Below, in pieces: positions 1 through 10,808 of a stretch of DNA of 64,000 bases. Each line of letters starts with the position of its first letter. The stretch's first letter is position 1. The notes under the pieces are model-generated. The model saw nothing but the letters and a program-made list of their open reading frames with translations. It was not told the DNA's origin and did no database searches. Source of the stretch: Gyromitra esculenta (lineage: Eukaryota > Ascomycota > Pezizomycetes > Pezizales > Discinaceae); assembly GCA_038503075.1 (NCBI GenBank), contig JBCAML010000004.1, positions 2,377,149 to 2,441,148 of the forward strand, in the 5' to 3' direction. A program made the translations under genes and the position numbers.

Positions 1-3000
1 CTCAATGACGCCGAGGAAACCGGCGCACCTGCTGTCGTTGATGAAACTACTGCCGGTGTGCTAGTGGAGAATAGCGAGGGGAAAACTTTGGATGTGCCTG
101 AGGTAGCATTCCGCGTAGAGTTTTCACTGATTTTTGCTAACATCAATAGGAGTCGGAAAATATGGAAGCGGTGAAAGGAGAGCCGACCATTGAAGATATT
201 AATATAATGATCGAGCCTTCCACCGGGGAAATAAATTTCGATAACCCGCCGGCTGTGGAGTCTGACGCTGTGACTGGAGAGTATTCCACGGAGAAAGAAA
301 TGGATGAATCGAAAGTCGAGCCATCGCTTGAGGATCTGGCCACCGTAGATGAAGCGCCTGTTGCAGACAATGAGTTGGAATCAGAGGAGCTTTCCCAGCT
401 TTCCGAGAAGAACTTGGTTGTTCAGAGCAAGCCGGCTACTGAAGATGCTACTGTTGTTGGGGAAACCTCAGTTTTCGAGGATGTCCCGCCTGCGGAAGAG
501 AGTATAGCCCACGAAGAAGTTCTAGCTGCCAAGCAAGAACTGATTGTTGGTGAAAACAAAGATGTCGAGGAGGAGCCTGTTGAGGAGAAGGCAATCCAGG
601 AATCAACTATTGGCGATAGAGAGACTGCTGACGATGAAATTACTGCTGTTGAAAAATTTATAACTGCTGAGAAGACACCGTCTCCCGAACAACACTCTCT
701 TGAGGGAGAAGCAACAGTGGAAGGGTCGAAGCCATTAGAAATTGCCGAGGAGCCTGTTTCTCCACTAGAGCCTATCGAGGAGTCTGAAGTTGAGAGGGAG
801 TTCACTAAAATCTACGAGAAGGTTGGTGGACCTGATTAATTTCCAAATAACGGCTACCCTCAAGATTGTGCTAATTGTGATAAATATTAAAGGTGGAAGT
901 GGCTCCTACAACGTCTGAGATCCATGAAGAGCACCAAGAGATAGAAAACGAAGTAATGCCTGTCAAAGAGTCAAAAGTATTACCCCCAATGCCTATTATC
1001 TGTGTCAATGGAATATGAGAAGTGATTCTGACGTCAAGGTTAAGGTCGAGGAAGAGGGTGGCGCTGAGCCTGAAGCTTCCCTCGAGGTTGAGGAGTTAGA
1101 GAAGCCTGCCGAGTCAGCTGTTGTCTTAGAGGAGTCTGCCGGAGAACTCGAGACCAAAAAGGCCCCTTCGTCCGAAGTTCCAGCAGAGGGTGCTGAGGTC
1201 GTTTCAGAGGAACATATAGTTCCTGAAATTGTCGTGGAGTTGACTGCTGGAAATCAGCCAAGCCATGGTGATCTTAGCTTAGATGCCACACCTGGTGAAC
1301 CGGAAGCGTTTGAGAAGCGTAAGGAGGATGCTCAACCAGACAAGCCTATTGTCGTCGAGGAACCTCCCACCCCTGAAGTCTTGTCAGCCGAAGAGGCCAT
1401 CACTGAGCCTACAGTAGCCGAGTTTGAGAGCGAAACTACTACTAGGAATAATCAAGCAGAGCTCCCGGAAGAGGTGGCCGAAACACATGAAGGCGGAGAG
1501 TTGGCTGGCAACGAGGAGAAGGTTGGAGTAACCTCAGTCGTGGATGGTGTTCCTCCTTTTGATGAAGAGAATATTGTTTTCATCAGTCATGATGATGCCA
1601 AACCTGAGGAAGTTGCCGAAAGTGAAGCCGCGGTGAATATGCCTGATCCTATCGAAGATGAGAAGCTTGAAGGTGAAACAGCCGCAACCGCGTCTGTCCT
1701 TGACGGGCGAGAGATGATGGGCGAGACAAACGAACCTTTGGGATCATCCGACCATGGTGAAGTTGCTCCCGAGGCTCCGGTCGAGACACAGTCTGATATT
1801 TTGGAGGGCGGACAACCGAAAGAAGAGATCCCTAAGATAGTTCAGGAAGCGACTAAAGATACCTCAATCGAAGATATTTCGAATGAAGCTGCCACTGAAG
1901 ATCTATCTCAAGAAGTACGCATCGATCCACTTCCGGCGACTGAGACCTTTGGCAATCCTGTCGATCTCGTACCAGGCGAAAATGTGCCAAATGTTGATGC
2001 TTCGTTCATCAATTCAAATATCAAGTTAGACGAGGAATCCTACAAGAATGCGGATGCTTCCAATCTCGGGATCCAACCTCAAGCGCGATCTGAGGAGCAA
2101 GTATTTTCCGTCGATCCACTGCCGGACTCGGAGGCTGCCACGAACCCTATCGATCTCAAACCAGGAGAGCCTGTCCCCGAACTTGGAGCTACGTCGATAG
2201 AATCCACCGCCAAGTTGGATGTAGGATCCTACGAAAATGCGGATGCCTCTAACTTTGGGGTTATGACTGAAGATACGACTCAGGAACGACCTGGAGGGTT
2301 TTCCGTGAAACCTTTACCTGCTTCCGAAGTTGCCACTAATCCTATTGATCTCGCACCTGGCGAGCCAGTCCCTGAAATTGGATTTGCTTCGATTGGATCG
2401 AATGTCAAAGTGGACCAGGAATCTTATGGGCATGCGGACGCTTCTAATCTCGGTATCCAGCCTCAAGTACAAGCCGAAGAACAAATATTTTCTATTAGCC
2501 CTTTACCTGCTTCTGAAACTGCTACCAATCCCATTGATGTTCAACTAGGAGAGCTAGTCCCTCAGATTGGATGCGAGTCACTTGGGTCGAATGTTGAATT
2601 GGATAAGGAGTTGTATGAAAAGGCATATGTTTCCAGCCTTGAGGTCAAGGCAGGAAATGCAACTGAGGAAGAGCCTGAAGAATTCTTCATCAAGCCTTTG
2701 CCCGCCTCCGAGACTGCAACTAATCCTATCGATTTGCAACCAGGAGAGCCGGTTCCTGAGATGGGTTCCGAGTCACTTGAATCGAACGTTAAACTGGATG
2801 AGGAATCCTACGAAAACGCAGATGCCTCCAATCTTGGTTTTATGCCTCAGGTAGAGACAGACGAACAAGTCTTTTCTGTAAATCCTCTCCCAGCCTCAGA
2901 GACTGCAACAAACCCTATCGATCTCCAACCAGGAGAGCCTGTACCTGCAGTCGGGTCTGCATCTGTAGAGTCTCACGTCGGGTTGGATGAGGAGTCTTAC

Positions 3001-4320
3001 GAGAAAGCAGATTCTTCTAACCTTGGAGTCAAATCACCAGTTGTCGTGGAAGAAATCCCTGAGGAAGTTCAAGAAGTTTCTGTTCATCCTCTACCGGCAT
3101 CTGAAATTTCTGGTAACCCTATTGAACTTCAACCCGGTGAACCGGTCCCAAGAGATCAACTGGATGCTGAATCCGTCGACGCCAATGTTAAATTGGATGA
3201 AGAATCCTATGAGAAAGCGGATGCATCTAGTTTTGGTGTTCCGCCTCCTTCTAGTCCCTCCGTTCACCCGGTAGATGCTGAACCAGCCCCGGAGACTACT
3301 GAGACTGCCGAATCGTCACCCAAAGAACTCAGTATGGACAGTATAACTAATGAGATGAAAGTGAAAGATAACGCAGAGAGTAATCCAGTAACTACTCTCC
3401 AAGCAGATACTCTATCGTCCACCACAGGTGAGTTGATGTATCTCCAGTTCTCATTTGAGGACTCATCTAACCCAATCGTAGCCAAAGGTTCGTTTACGTC
3501 TTCAGACATCGTGGGAGAATACGTTGAAGGGAAAACCAAGGAAGTTGAATCAGAAGAACTCCCTCCAATCCAAACCAAAGTTGAACCTGGTCTCTTTGTC
3601 GATAAGTCGACCGGGGAGATCGCTGCACCTACTGGTTCGGATTCAACCGCCCCTATCATTGCTGCTTCAATTCTTGGTGGTGCTGCTATAATCGGTGGCG
3701 CTGCCGCTATTACTACATATTCCTCAAAGGATGATGACAAGACAAATACCAAGTCTACGAAAGATGCCAAAGAGCCAGCGATATCTAAGCAGGTAGACGA
3801 ACAAGTCATCATGGAGCCAGCGCCAGAGACCGCCGAATCGTCTATGCATAGTGCAGTCGTTCCAGAGACAGATGTCAAACAAGCTGTTGAAGAGGCGAAT
3901 ACTTCCGAGGCTCCGGCCATTGTAGTCACTTCGCCCATTGCTGAACCAAATGAAGAGGCAGGGGAGCGTACTGTCAAGGTCATTGAGCCTACTCCTGTGG
4001 TTGAAGGATCGATTCAAAAGGTGGTCGAACGAGAATCAGGTGAGATCTTCTCTCACCCGGTGTGGAACCAATCAATTACCCCCTTCTTACACTACTCCCT
4101 AGAAAACACCTCTGAAGGTGTTAGAAGACGGAGACTCGCCGGGTCGATGCCGGGCAGTCGCCCAGTTAGCAGTGGCAACGACACTGTTTCCACAAAACAA
4201 CAGAAAAACGTTATACGTGCATTCTGGCATGTTCTCTTTTTCGGATGGCTTGGCGGTTTCGGAAGGATGTTCGGTGGGATGTTCGGAAAGACGAAGAAGG
4301 CTCAAAGAACCGCTAATTAG
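1..4320 (+). CDS. Large acidic repeat protein with membrane segment (5' end outside window)
   Basis: I do not recognise the family. Coding sequence is open from base 1, so the start lies upstream. The best model is exons 1-102, 150-821, 893-976, 1039-4039 and 4103-4320; all phases join, the introns have GT-AG ends, and intron 1 has the branch site GCTAAC. The protein is very rich in E, V, P, A and S. It carries seven tandem repeats of about 63-68 residues (bases 1927-3255) and then a Gly/Ala/Ile-rich hydrophobic segment (about bases 3646-3720). A basic stretch with RRRR follows, and then a C-terminal hydrophobic, Gly-rich tail (AFWHVLFFGWLGGFGRMFGG). This suggests a long extended acidic protein anchored to a membrane. 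The 822 donor (GTTGGT) is the least certain splice site. Large repetitive acidic scaffold proteins are known in filamentous fungi, but I cannot assign this one. Confidence 0.8.
1927..3255 (+). repeat. Seven tandem coding repeats of 63-68 residues
   Basis: Each unit starts with PLPxSE, then NPIDLQPGEPVP or a variant, then a segment ending near DEESYENADASNLG, followed by a variable acidic linker ending in (F/V)SV. Seven units can be read in one frame. Units 5 and 6 are the closest to each other and unit 4 is the most divergent. The array lies inside the acidic repeat protein. Confidence 0.9.
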
Positions 4321-5042
4321 ATTCGATAGTTGAAATTTATGAGATTGATAAGGGTGAGCAAGGTAGCTATGATGACGAATGACTGATGCTTAATGTTGTT
4401 TTCTCGCATTTTCTTGCGGTTTTTTTGTTTGATACCTTTCCATTTACTGAGCTTTAAGGTCTGGGATCCAAACCCTGGATTTTAAAAGGCAGGGCTTGCT
4501 ACATCTATCTTTCCTTGAGTACTCTTTCAATATCTAGTTTCTTGGCTTATCATCGTGTACGGTATTTAGTTTGCGTTGGAAATATGGGAGGGCATTTCTG
4601 TCACTGTTTCTCTTTGTCTTTGCATTTAAAGGTTGTAATGGGGTTGGCCGGTTGGTTGATATCAGGGCTAGGGGATTGAATTCCCTTAATTTCCAGCAAT
4701 TTGTGCCTTTTTTGCGAGTGACAACCGATGAGCATATTCGGCAGGGTAACGCCATCCCAAATTGAAATTTCTTTTGGCAAGAGTTAGTTAGCATCGACGT
4801 CAGCGCTTCATTCTTGAGCACTCAACACCTTGTGTGGGTCTCCTGACTGACAACTCCACCATCCACAACCCCCAACAACCCCTCAACTCCACCTCCGCAG
4901 CCTCCCTCTCGCCATTGCTTGTAATTGTCTTGTCCATCGTCCCTTCATCAACCTCTCATCCCAATTCTATCCCTGTTCACTACCCTGCGCCAGATCTCAG
5001 TACTTTGCACCAGCTCCCCTCGACTTGGTCGAATTCTTCGCC
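4321..5042. other. Intergenic: 3' region of repeat-protein gene and IWR1 promoter
   Basis: No supported gene. The sequence turns pyrimidine/CA-rich (CCACC, CAACCCC tracts) from about 4850 up to the IWR1 start, a common look for fungal promoter and 5' leader DNA. Confidence 0.6.
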
Positions 5043-6840
5043 ATGTCTCTCCCACCCTCCACAATCCGTATCAAGCGTAAACTCGATGAAGCTCCTGTTC
5101 AAGCTCTCTGTACCTCTCACACCCCCCCCTCTCTGGAACCTTACTAATTCATCTCAGATGTCGATCGCTCCGAAACCAAACGTCAGAAAGTTAAAAAAGA
5201 CTTCGTCTTCCGCCTTGCGCGCACCGTCTCCTCTCCCACTGACCCTCATCCACCTCCTTTCCAGCCCCAACCCTTTCCCCGCCCCAGCTCTAGCGGAATT
5301 CCTCAAGTCCGAAGCACTCTCACCCCTACTTCACGCTCGCGACAAGTCTCGCCGACCTTGATCTCACGAACGCCATCACCACACCATGCGATCGGTCCTC
5401 TTCCAGCCGGGTCGAGGCTAGCATTAGATACAGCTTCGACTGGAGACTCAAGGAGAACCGCTAAGCCGCGAGTGCCGCTAAGCGCGATTGCAAGGGCTGA
5501 TTCGTACGGGAGTGTCACCGAGTCTCCAGGAGTTCTAACGCCAGCCACGGAAACTGCAACCCCAGACGGCGTACTAGCGACCACCCGCCCACAATCCCCA
5601 GACAGCGATGTACCTATCCGTCAAGGTACCTTCGGGTCCGAAAAGCAGCAACACACATTCTCCACTGGTGAGAATGGTACCACCAAGCCGGTTCCCTCAC
5701 CGAGCACAACAACATCAAAGCGCAAAGCCGCTGCCGCGGTTCGACGATATCATCTTGCGAAACGATTGCGAATTAAGCACCCCCATCCTTACTCGACTGC
5801 TGCGACACGTCGCTCTGCCATCTTCGTGCGCGCATCCTCCGAGCCTCTCGATGAGGATACAGAGACCGAGATGGAAATGGACAGGGAAGATATTGTCGAG
5901 GAGCCTGTGGTGGTTCGAAAACGCCCCCGCACACACCCTGAAGAAAAACGGCAAATTGAGGAAGAGCGCCGAAAAGCCGAGGAAGAGCGGCTCCGACTCC
6001 AGACTGAAAAGGACTCCGAAGACGAAAAACGCAAAGTTCACTTTGAAGATTCCTCCATTCAGCATGAAGACGATCCCATGACGCTTGCAATGGAAAATAT
6101 GGTCCTAGAGTACCTGAACTCCTCCGAAAACACCGGCATACGGAACCTTCCGCCAACAGCTTCCCCCCGCCGTACTCTTGTCAAATCGAAACTTCAAGAA
6201 AAAATTGGTGGTGGCCTTGGAGGTGGGTCTTGGAGAGATATGGATAAAAAGGGCGAAGTTGATGATGAGCCTGAAGCTGAGGAAGGATTCGTATATGATG
6301 TTTATATCCGTGAGGAGATGAAAGAACAGGATAGTAGGAAAGAGGGTGAGGACTATGGTTTGATAGTCATCCATGGGAGTGATGACGAGGAGTGGTGGTA
6401 TGAGGGTGATGAAGAAGTGGATAGTGATGACGTATACGGTAGCGATGACGAGGATAGTAATGGTTAGTATATCCTTAGTATTTATTGTTTTGGGGATCTT
6501 TATTGATGGATATATTTTATTAGCTGAGGACTACCACACAAATGACTACCCTGAAGAGCCCCTTTACGATAGTGATGCCGACGGCATTGATGAGTTCGGT
6601 GTTCTAGATAACTCTGACGATGGCGATGGCGACAACGATAGCGACTATGAAGATGGCGGCGGAATGTTTCGGAACTGGAAGAAACCAACACGGGGCGGCG
6701 AGGAGGAGTATGATTTAGAGCATGACGAAGATGTAGATATAGAAGCAGAAGGAATGCGACAAAAGATGGCGGGACTCTGGGGGTATAGAGACACGCATGA
6801 CGGTAGAGAGGGGGACAATGGTGATGAGATGGAGGTTTAA
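5043..6840 (+). CDS. iwr1: IWR1-like RNA polymerase II nuclear import factor
   Basis: The model is exons 5043-5109, 5158-6462 and 6524-6840, giving 562 residues. Both introns are GT-AG (48 and 61 nt), and intron 1 has an ACTAAT branch. The N-terminus STIRIKRKLDEAPVQALYV followed by KRQKVKKDFVFRLAR matches the start of IWR1/SLC7A6OS proteins. The C-terminal acidic domain has YDVYIREEM (near residue 400), then EEWWYEGDEE, and then DEDSN joined by intron 2 to AEDYHTNDYP, the hallmark of the Iwr1 family. A basic, coiled-coil-like segment (EEKRQIEEERRKAEEE) lies in the middle. Known role of the family: it binds assembled RNA polymerase II and carries an import signal that takes the enzyme into the nucleus. 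The protein is longer than yeast Iwr1 because of a low-complexity Ser/Pro/Thr region after the N-terminal motif. Confidence 0.93.
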
Positions 6841-9400
6841 AGTAGATAGATTTAGAGCAAGGTTGACTGTTTTTTTCTTTCTGGGGGTTTGAGGACGGGA
6901 ACGCTAGATGGTGTAGGTATTCCTTTCCTATTTCCACATCAGCAACCTCCATTCGCGTGGAGTACTCGCATTTCTAGAATGAATTCGGCACCCAACCGCG
7001 CTGCCACAGCAAAGTTGAGAGATCACAACCGCAAATGATTATAATACCAGAGCAACTTAGTAATAAATACTTTAGAGTCTCTTAATACTTAAAAATATAC
7101 ATAAACTTGGAGTATTAAAGGCAGGTTGTGTTACTAATATCAGGCCTAAAAACAGTATATTCATAAATTTAATCATTATTTCTTAGGTTAAAATGTCTCC
7201 GGTTATCTAATGATATGTATTATAACATGAGCTATGTGCTGTATGTTCACTATTTTGCGAGTTTTCTTTGAAGGCACTGCAAAAAGTTACCATCGCATTC
7301 TGGAGAGGACCTGCCTGCCTATAGTTACCCACATGGGTTTCTCCACATTCTCCTAAGTAAACCAACATAAGTTATATGTGCTTAATCTACATAGCCCCTT
7401 CAGTCACTAGATGATTAATGAGACCAAGGCAGCGAAAACTGGGGACCTAGCCCCCCCTAGGACTTTGTTCCCAAAACCCCCCACATAACCCCTCTTAGAA
7501 CAAGGATTTCTCAGGGCACCTAAAAGAACTTAATATATTATATCACTAGAAATAAAGTCTCTAATAGATCATTGTGACTTTTTATGTGTTGTTGAAACTC
7601 AACAGTTTTGGTGTGTTTTGCCAAGGTACCAAATTCACTCTGGGAATGCGAGTAGCCGTATATTATTGGGATTTATATTTCTCTCTACTTTATTGGCGCT
7701 TAATTGTTAGCCGGCATCACACCTATGGTATGATATAAACTTTAATGAGATTATGTACTAGTAAAGATATTGTTTTGTATTTCTCCTCGTTTAATGGTAG
7801 ACTCTTGGGCTTGTTAGGTAAATATATGTAGCACTGTCTTGGTAAAGGAGCAGCTGGGGAAAACAAACGAGATTTAACAGGATATATACAGTGCATGTGC
7901 CTATCAGCTGGCCCGAACCTCCTTCGGTATATCTTGAATAGCTTAAGAAAAGGCCGAAACACCAAACACCAGAAAAATCTATTTACAAATCGTATGAAGA
8001 GAGATTTCACAGATTAACTAGACCGACGGGTTAGGGTTCGGGTACTAAAGGTTGTAACGGGTGATGGGTTTCATAATGCTTTTGTTGTTCGGTTAGGTTT
8101 CGGTAATGACGTATTTAAAGGAAGGATTTTGGTCGCTTTGTATTCTTTCTCTTCTTTCTTTAAGCAACGTTCTCGTTTCACTTCTTTTGTATCAAAGTTA
8201 TAACCTCACTTCGATTCTACTTCAGAATCCTCGCTGTCGCTGTGAACCACCGCCGATACTTCGCCTTGAAGTATACCCATCGTAGGACCTGTAGAAAACC
8301 CTGCACTCTTTGAACGTGTTGATATCTCGCTTAAGTAGCACTGCTCACCTCCAGGGATACCGAAGGGCTTAAACAAGGGACTCAACCGTGAGAAGAGATA
8401 CTATTGAGAATAATGAATAGATTCGTATATCTGAGCTGTATAGTATAAAGAGAAGAGAAAGGAAAACGAAGCATGGGTATCAAACCCCTATATATATACA
8501 TACTCCCTATAAAGATATATAAGCCAAGCTATCCCATCAACTGTAACGCAATTTTGGTTGTGACAACCAGCGCTTTTTAGGCCAATTTTTACCCCCCAAG
8601 CAGCTAATTTTTTTACAAATAGCCCCAAAATATAGAATATATAACTTGAGTATTCAAAGAAAATAATACTAAATATTTGGACCAATTAGTTCAATTTGCT
8701 AGCTACTGGTAAAAGAACTGTGAGATGGTTTTATTAAATGACTTTGGCTTGTTTAGCAACACCCAGACCCTTTGAAAGTTAATAAACCTGCCGGAAAAAT
8801 GGAGACTGTCTTTAACTGGGGGAATTATCATGGGTAAAAAATAATTGAGTTGTTAGGGCTATGGGTGGTGGAGATAATGTACTAAATAGAAAAATAACCA
8901 GATCAGACCCTTAAACCACCATATTTGCTGCCAAATTGGTGCCAAAATCGCTGAAAATCGCTAAAAACCCCAGTTTTCAACAATGCAAAACACCATCTCA
9001 ATGACAGTCAAAAAATTTGGGATTAAAGGTAGTTAATATCCACTATCTAAATATACTACAGAAAAAAGCTGGGGACAGAATTATTGTTCCTGAAGGAAAA
9101 AATTAGGGATGAGCCTAGGAACGATTTTTAGGGCTAAAATCATAGCTATGGAAACAATGATTTATTAAAACAACAGATTAGCGATTTTAATTTTAGCATG
9201 CAGACCATGAAGATTATATATTAATGTACCCCTGTGAAAGAATTCATATTTATTAGATAGAATTCTGGAGAGTTATAAGCTGGTATTTTTTCTTGTGGCC
9301 TTCAAAGGCCACATACAGCGTTGCTACGAGCCATGGGATAGGAGGTTCTTTGAGCGCCGAATAGATTGGCCCGAGCAACCCCTATACTAGCTAAAAAGTA
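6841..9400. other. AT-rich gene-free stretch
   Basis: I find no gene. The DNA is A/T-rich with short open frames only. Around 8090-8220 a pyrimidine-rich block (TTCTTTCTCTTCTTTC) resembles a promoter or LTR leader but has no partner in the window. A small hairpin occurs near 9296-9315 (TGTGGCCTT, CAAAGGCCACA). Confidence 0.5.
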
Positions 9401-9634
9401 AAATATGGCACATAGGTTCACGTAAGTAGCGTTGCAACCAAAACCTCATTTCACAGCGCGCAACCTTTGAATCCCTCCCCCAACAACACCGAGTCCTAGG
9501 CTCAAAAGATATATACATTGAGTTTAGAGCGTGTAGGGTTGTGGAGAGCATGAAGCGAGTTGTGGAAAGCACTCGCGTCATTTGGAGGTTCCCCGATTAC
9601 AACCCCTACCCAGGTAAACCTATGTGCCATATTT
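9401..9634. mobile_element. Candidate MITE with ~22-bp terminal inverted repeats
   Basis: The left end reads AAATATGGCACATAGGTTCA and the right end is its near-perfect inverse (ACCTATGTGCCATATTT). A TA dinucleotide lies outside each end, as expected for Tc1/mariner-type insertion. At 234 bp it is too short to encode a transposase. Only one copy was seen, so the family is unproven. Confidence 0.6.
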
Positions 9635-9753
9635 TATTTTTGACTGGTAGTCGAGACTCTAGAGGCACTGGGTGATTATCTATGATTGTATTACACGCTT
9701 ACTTTGTCCTGGGGTTTAAAAAGACAAAAGATGCAATGACATCATTAGTTAAC

Positions 9754-9834
9754 GATTTCGTGGTGTAGTTGGTTATCACACCAGTCTAACAATTGTTTCA
9801 CTGGTGGTCCCCGGTTCGAGCCCGGGCGAAATCA
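9754..9834 (+). tRNA. tRNA-Val (AAC) with a 7-nt intron
   Basis: The acceptor stem GATTTCG pairs with CGAAATC and the discriminator base is A. The D-arm holds the A box (TGGTGTAGTTGG). The anticodon stem CCAGT/ACTGG encloses loop CTAACA-C, interrupted after position 37 by the 7-nt intron ATTGTTT. The anticodon is AAC. The variable loop is TGGTC, and the T-arm CCCGG-TTCGAGC-CCGGG contains the B box. A T-rich run (TCTTCTTTT) follows and would end RNA polymerase III transcription. Confidence 0.95.
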
Positions 9835-10328
9835 TCTTCTTTTGTTGAACCACTGTGTTGGTACTAGTTAACGTGGGCGTGCTAATATTTTTTGGGGGGG
9901 GAATGGTGGATGGATGGGGTGATTGGAATAGGGTGGGGCGTGGCTAGCAGACGGCGAAGTTTGTTGCACGATAGCTTTGAAGGGGATTAAGTGACAGGAC
10001 TGGAAGGTTGAGAAAGTCAAAGGGGTTTTCACAAGGAATGTAGGAGGTTTATGGAAGATATGGTATTACTATTATCTTATGAGTGGAATTCCTTAAGCTT
10101 CTAAGCTTAATCGCTATCCCCGACCAGTCGCTAACATGCAATCTACCTCTATCGGGATAATTCACCGACAAGGAAAACCGAGCCCATTCGTCCTTCAATA
10201 CCGTATCCATTATTCCCATCAGCTTCTGCCCCACCTCTAAACGTCATAACGATAGGCCCTTATCATACCTTCACCAATTAGCCCCTCCCATCAATGAGAA
10301 CACCCGTAGCAGCAGGATCTCACCTTCG
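9835..10328. other. Intergenic, no gene seen
   Basis: Short G-rich tract near 9892-9960 and otherwise unremarkable sequence. It probably contains the 3' region of the small minus-strand gene that ends at 10329. Confidence 0.5.
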
Positions 10329-10535
10329 CTACTGCTGCTGCTGCTGCTGCACCCACAATTCTTCCGGGTCAATGGTGATGAACACCTTTGTCTCATCATT
10401 ATAGATCCATTTCGGCTGGTGGTAGCGGATATCAGGGAGCTCTTCAGTAGGGAGGCTCGTTTCGAAGTAACCATAATGCCAGAAGGGGTTCGTAACGGTG
10501 GGTGGAAGGTGGTAGACGTAGTAGTTCTTAGACAT
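10329..10535 (-). CDS. Putative small protein (68 aa) with polyglutamine end
   Basis: I do not recognise it. One open frame starts at ATG 10535 in a CATAGCCATG context and ends in six CAG codons followed directly by TAG. The body (MSKNYYVYHLPP, NPFWHYGYFETS, PKWIYNDETKVFITIDPEE) is rich in Tyr, Trp, Phe and Pro with balanced composition, unlike the random frames around it. No membrane segment or signal peptide is visible. The terminal CAG run is a microsatellite, so length polymorphism is likely. It could also be one exon of a longer gene. Function unknown. Confidence 0.5.
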   Translation of the reverse strand: MSKNYYVYHLPPTVTNPFWHYGYFETSLPTEELPDIRYHQPKWIYNDETKVFITIDPEELWVQQQQQQ

Positions 10536-10720
10536 GGCTATGGGTGGCTGATGACTGACGAGAGAGGTGCTGTTGTTGGAGGTTGTGGGGCAGTGGTTTG
10601 GGCTGGGATGTACACAACGGCTGTTGGATTGTATTCATGGGTTGTCACTCGGCAACCAACCTCCTTGGCTTGAGTTTGATTGACGCACGTCTGTCATAAG
10701 GAAAATTTGCACGTTCCCCT

Positions 10721-10808
10721 CAACACGCACACGCACACGCCCACATCCACGTCCACGTCCACGTCCACGCAGCACACGCAGCACACGCAGCACATTCAGC
10801 ACACTCAC
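10721..10808. repeat. Minisatellite of CACGTC and CAGCACA units
   Basis: Successive arrays are ACACGC-type units, then four CACGTC-type hexamers, then three GCAGCACAC-type units. It lies upstream of the small minus-strand gene, about 190 bp from its start codon. Confidence 0.85.

Noticed and set aside
8090..8230. Pyrimidine-rich LTR-like leader
   Set aside because: No second LTR or retroelement coding sequence nearby; equally compatible with a promoter relic.
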